From: JAVZLH01 sp038883475
GTDB lineage: Archaea; Thermoproteota; Bathyarchaeia; Bathyarchaeales; Bathycorpusculaceae
Length of the DNA stretch: 32,688 nt
NCBI GenBank assembly: GCA_038883475.1
Contig: JAVZMA010000014.1
Coordinates: 1-32,688 of the forward strand
Direction: 5' to 3'
Position numbers and translations under genes: made by a program. The notes beneath the pieces were generated by a model. That model saw only the letters and a list, made by a program, of their open reading frames with translations, was not told the origin of the DNA and made no database searches. Numbering within the stretch: the first letter of the stretch is position 1; each line of letters begins with the position of its first letter. Shown one piece after another: positions 30,543 to 32,688 of the stretch.

Positions 30543-31130
30543 CGCGCGAACATGCTAGGTGAATACAATTTTGTATACCGCCACGCTTTTAAAATTATCG
30601 GAGACTGATGGGCCCTGCTATGCCTCTGAATTATTCACTAAAAAATTGCTAAAAACCATAAAGCGTCATTAAATATGCCGCTTTTTTACTTTAGACAAAT
30701 AATTACTTGACATCACCGATTTAGTACCCTGATCAACCTCATTTTTGTATCTAGCATCATCTCTTGAAGTTAACAACGATCTCACGTGGACTACGCAAGT
30801 GCATAGTAAAAAGCGCGCCCCCGCGTAGAAAAGTAATATTGCCAAAGTTGACGGAACCAAAACGCCTTACCGGCTATTGTTAGTTGAAACGATGCGAAGT
30901 GCACGACTCATTCATTTTTAACAGTGCCTCCTAGCATACCTTATTTCTTAGGAAGAGGAATTACCTTTGTGGATGTTGTGACGTCACTTGTCACGGGAAA
31001 GTCACGTGTGATAGCTCAATGTAACGATGCTTCCCGATGATGCTTGTCTCCTCTAGTGCCGGATGATATCACAAGTGTGATTCCGTTGTGATTTTAGACA
31101 AGTTTTGGATGGCCCTAAACGTGTGATTTG
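30543..31130. other. Gene-free 588-bp gap
   Basis: I see no convincing gene. A 63-codon frame on the minus strand (30669-30860) has no family look, no SD sequence and lies in a region of mixed composition, so I do not call it. The left ~60 bases carry the promoter of the 158-residue gene. The right ~150 bases hold a second cluster of TGACGTCA and GTGTGAT words. The middle (about 30600-30970) shows nothing I can name. Confidence 0.6.
30978..31127. repeat. Cluster of TGACGTCA and GTGTGAT words, right cluster
   Basis: Within 150 bases: GTGACGTCAC (30978-30987), CACGTGTGAT (31003-31012), ATCACAA (31068-31074), GTGTGAT (31075-31081), TTGTGAT (31086-31092) and GTGTGAT (31121-31127). The first element and its flank (TGACGTCAC, then TCAC and GGGAA) match the site at 29894-29917. 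The cluster lies downstream of the amidase gene and far upstream of the 158-residue gene, so it is not obviously a promoter. Confidence 0.6.
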
Positions 31131-31964
31131 TTAAAGGTTTTCTGCGTGTTTCTTTAGTTCGTCAAAGAGTTCAGGTCGCAGGTCTTTTAAGGTTGGGACG
31201 AAAGTTTCGATTGGCTTTATGTCTGCATAGTCAACTGCGCTAATTATAAGGTCTTCCTCATCATACTTTGCGCATGCCATGAGTTTTCCCTGCGGGCCTA
31301 TGAGTCTGCTTCCTCCCCAAAACTGTAGACCATTTTCTATACCTACTAGGTTGGCATAGGCTAGGAAAGCGGCGTTTTCTATTGCTCTTGCCACTGTCAA
31401 AGTTTCGAAAAATGTCTTTCGAACAGCTGGTGAGGCTGAAATGCAAACAATTAGCTGGGCTCCCTTAAGGCGAGTTAGACGGCATACTTCTGGGAAGAAG
31501 ATGTCGTAACATATTATTAGCCCTATTCTTCCAATTTCTGTTTCGAAAGTTGCTGCTTGATATCCAGGACGGAAATACCTTTTCTCTTCAAAAACACTGT
31601 GTGTTGGAAGATGCATCTTCCGGTATTTTCCAATAAACCCTTCTGGCGCCACGAGAACTGCGGTGTTATAAATAACTGCTTGTGCTTTATCGCTTAATTC
31701 TGGCATACCAAAAACTATGTGTGCCTTATGTTTTTTTGCAATGTTTTCCATAGCTCTGGTTGAAGGCCCCGGCACCGTTTCTGCCAAATCGTAGATTTGG
31801 TCTCGAACAACGTAGCCCGTTAGCGAAAGTTCGGGGAAAATTACGAGGTGTGCATCTTGTTCTTTAGCTTTTACCACGTATTCTTCCATTTTCCTAATGT
31901 TTTCCTTTTTGTTTCCTCTCTTGCAGCTTATTTGTGCTAGGGCAATCTTAACCTTCCTTATCAT
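31131..31964 (-). CDS. Carbon-nitrogen hydrolase (nitrilase superfamily)
   Basis: A 277-residue amidase of the nitrilase superfamily, which hydrolyses amides by a Glu-Lys-Cys triad. The residues are E45 in FPELSLTGY, K116 in YRKMHLP and C152 in GLIICYDIFFPE. An extra conserved glutamate region is EEKRYFRPG (126-134). Length fits stand-alone members. It starts 22 bases after nadE on the same strand, with GGTGG upstream of its ATG. In many bacteria and in eukaryotes a nitrilase domain fused to NAD synthetase supplies ammonia from glutamine; here the two are separate neighbouring genes. It may be such a glutaminase or an unrelated amidase (for example N-carbamoylputrescine or omega-amidase type). 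Substrate cannot be decided. Confidence 0.88.
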   Translation of the reverse strand: MIRKVKIALAQISCKRGNKKENIRKMEEYVVKAKEQDAHLVIFPELSLTGYVVRDQIYDLAETVPGPSTRAMENIAKKHKAHIVFGMPELSDKAQAVIYNTAVLVAPEGFIGKYRKMHLPTHSVFEEKRYFRPGYQAATFETEIGRIGLIICYDIFFPEVCRLTRLKGAQLIVCISASPAVRKTFFETLTVARAIENAAFLAYANLVGIENGLQFWGGSRLIGPQGKLMACAKYDEEDLIISAVDYADIKPIETFVPTLKDLRPELFDELKKHAENL

Positions 31965-31986
31965 ACCTAACTTTCCACCGAACAGC

Positions 31987-32688
31987 TTACATGAAATCCC
32001 GTGGAAGTCTGAAATCCATTCCCACGGTTCTATATCCCAGCTTAACTGTTAATAGCGTTTGCCTTTTATGCTCTGTAGAAAGCCACCTTCGCTTTACTCT
32101 TTCCACCAAATCTTTTCCTATCCCTAACTGCCGTGCTATTTCCTCTGTTTCCATAAAATGTTCAAGTCCGTAAAGAATAAGATCAAGTTGTTCATATTTT
32201 ATGCCCAGTTCATTTTCGGCAAGTTGCCCAGGCCACAAAGCTGGCGAGGAAGGTTTCTCTATAATCTCGTTTGGGACGCCTATGTGCTGGGCAAGTTTTC
32301 GGACTTGTGTCTTGAACAAGTCAATTATTGGCCAAATGTCTGCGGCTACATCCCCCCATTTTGTAAAGTATCCCATCATGGCTTCTGACTTGTCTGAGCT
32401 TCCACAAACAAGCATGTTAAGCTTATTAGCGTAGTAATAAATGCAAATCATCCGTGTCCTAGCTTTTATGTTGCCCTTACAAACTTTCTCCGCTGGGTCG
32501 AAAATAGGTATAGAATTGTAGAGCGCGTGCAAAACGGCTGTGATATCACAGGTCTGAGTTTTGAACCCGAACTTTTTCGCCAAAAGTTGCGCGTGTTCAA
32601 TGTCCCTTTCATTATGCGTTTCCTCTTCTGGAAGCATAAGCCCTAAAACTTTATCGCCCCCTATAGCTAAGGCTGAAAGCGCCGCGGC
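31987..32688 (-). CDS. nadE: NAD+ synthetase (partial, cut by right edge)
   Basis: The frame is open from the right edge to a stop at 31987, 233 codons plus stop. NadE joins ammonia to nicotinate adenine dinucleotide with ATP to make NAD+. The visible start AAALSALAIGGDKVLGLMLPEE is the region just after the SGGxDS ATP loop, so only a few dozen N-terminal residues are missing. Other motifs are KARTRMICIYYYAN, VCGSSDKSEAMMGYFTKWGD, IWPIIDLFKTQVRKLA and KPSSPALWPGQLAENELG. There is no fused nitrilase domain at the C-terminal side; a separate nitrilase-family gene follows 22 bases downstream. An ATG at 32637 is internal and is not the start. Confidence 0.93.
   Translation of the reverse strand, partial: AAALSALAIGGDKVLGLMLPEEETHNERDIEHAQLLAKKFGFKTQTCDITAVLHALYNSIPIFDPAEKVCKGNIKARTRMICIYYYANKLNMLVCGSSDKSEAMMGYFTKWGDVAADIWPIIDLFKTQVRKLAQHIGVPNEIIEKPSSPALWPGQLAENELGIKYEQLDLILYGLEHFMETEEIARQLGIGKDLVERVKRRWLSTEHKRQTLLTVKLGYRTVGMDFRLPRDFM

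Noticed and set aside
30669..30860. A 63-codon frame on the minus strand with a hydrophobic start
   Set aside because: It has no ribosome site, promoter or family features, and ends in a basic low-information tail; likely chance.
31034..31070. GATGATG and GGATGATA words suggesting a C/D box guide RNA
   Set aside because: No matching D or D' box (CTGA) lies at a proper distance, so the pattern is incomplete.

Overview
The window is archaeal. It carries an Orc1/Cdc6 initiator, the small subunit of the archaeal D-family DNA polymerase, a Hel308 helicase, a TrmB-type regulator, an ADP-forming acyl-CoA synthetase subunit, an intron-bearing tRNA-Ser and TATA-type promoters, several with leaderless or near-leaderless spacing. 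The mix of PolD with this gene set points away from classical Crenarchaeota. A Bathyarchaeia-like lineage of Thermoproteota is my best guess, but only a guess. GTG and TTG starts are common, so I moved several starts downstream where a Shine-Dalgarno (SD) sequence or a TATA box decides the matter.

Layout. 1-2336: a surface-glycan pair (Alg14-Alg13-like glycosyltransferase, cut by the left edge, divergent from a flippase). 2341-5176: a TrmB-like regulator, a small membrane protein and two unrecognised coiled-coil genes. 5190-7986: a MoxR AAA ATPase and VWA-domain pair. 8078-11329: a four-gene sulfur-mobilisation operon (NifS-like, IscU-like scaffold, SufS-like, small protein). 11350-12613: a small accessory patch with a BECR-fold/DUF2283 pair between two copies of a ~130-bp promoter-bearing repeat, plus a decayed DUF2283 remnant. 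12672-20682: hel308, the thyX/cofE-like/acd-alpha operon, a nuclease-like protein, an HtpX protease with an EF-hand loop and an alpha/beta hydrolase. 20880-21725: a UPF0175/DUF3368 toxin-antitoxin pair. 21879-23883: tRNA-Ser, uridine phosphorylase and an AbrB-PhoU regulator. 23963-29784: a replication neighbourhood (DUF429, PolD small subunit, DUF99, orc1/cdc6, a 775-bp origin-like gap, an origin-adjacent winged-helix protein, and a membrane-anchored coiled-coil winged-helix protein). 29785-31130: intergenic DNA with repeated TGACGTCA palindromes and GTGTGAT/TTGTGAT words around an unrecognised 158-aa gene. 31131-32688: a nitrilase-family amidase and nadE, cut by the right edge.

The most notable stretch is 27856-31130. 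A probable replication origin has three matching origin recognition boxes and an AT-rich unwinding region. Beside it are two uncharacterised winged-helix proteins, one with an N-terminal membrane anchor, and two clusters of repeated sites. A membrane-tethered DNA-binding protein next to repeated sites and oriC could be an origin-tethering, segregation or regulatory module; this is inference. Other points are a cysteine desulfurase paralogue that keeps its lysine and cysteine but has lost several other conserved active-site residues, and a duplicated promoter block shared by that gene and a toxin-like gene. Left of the origin most genes run leftward, in the direction of the departing fork.
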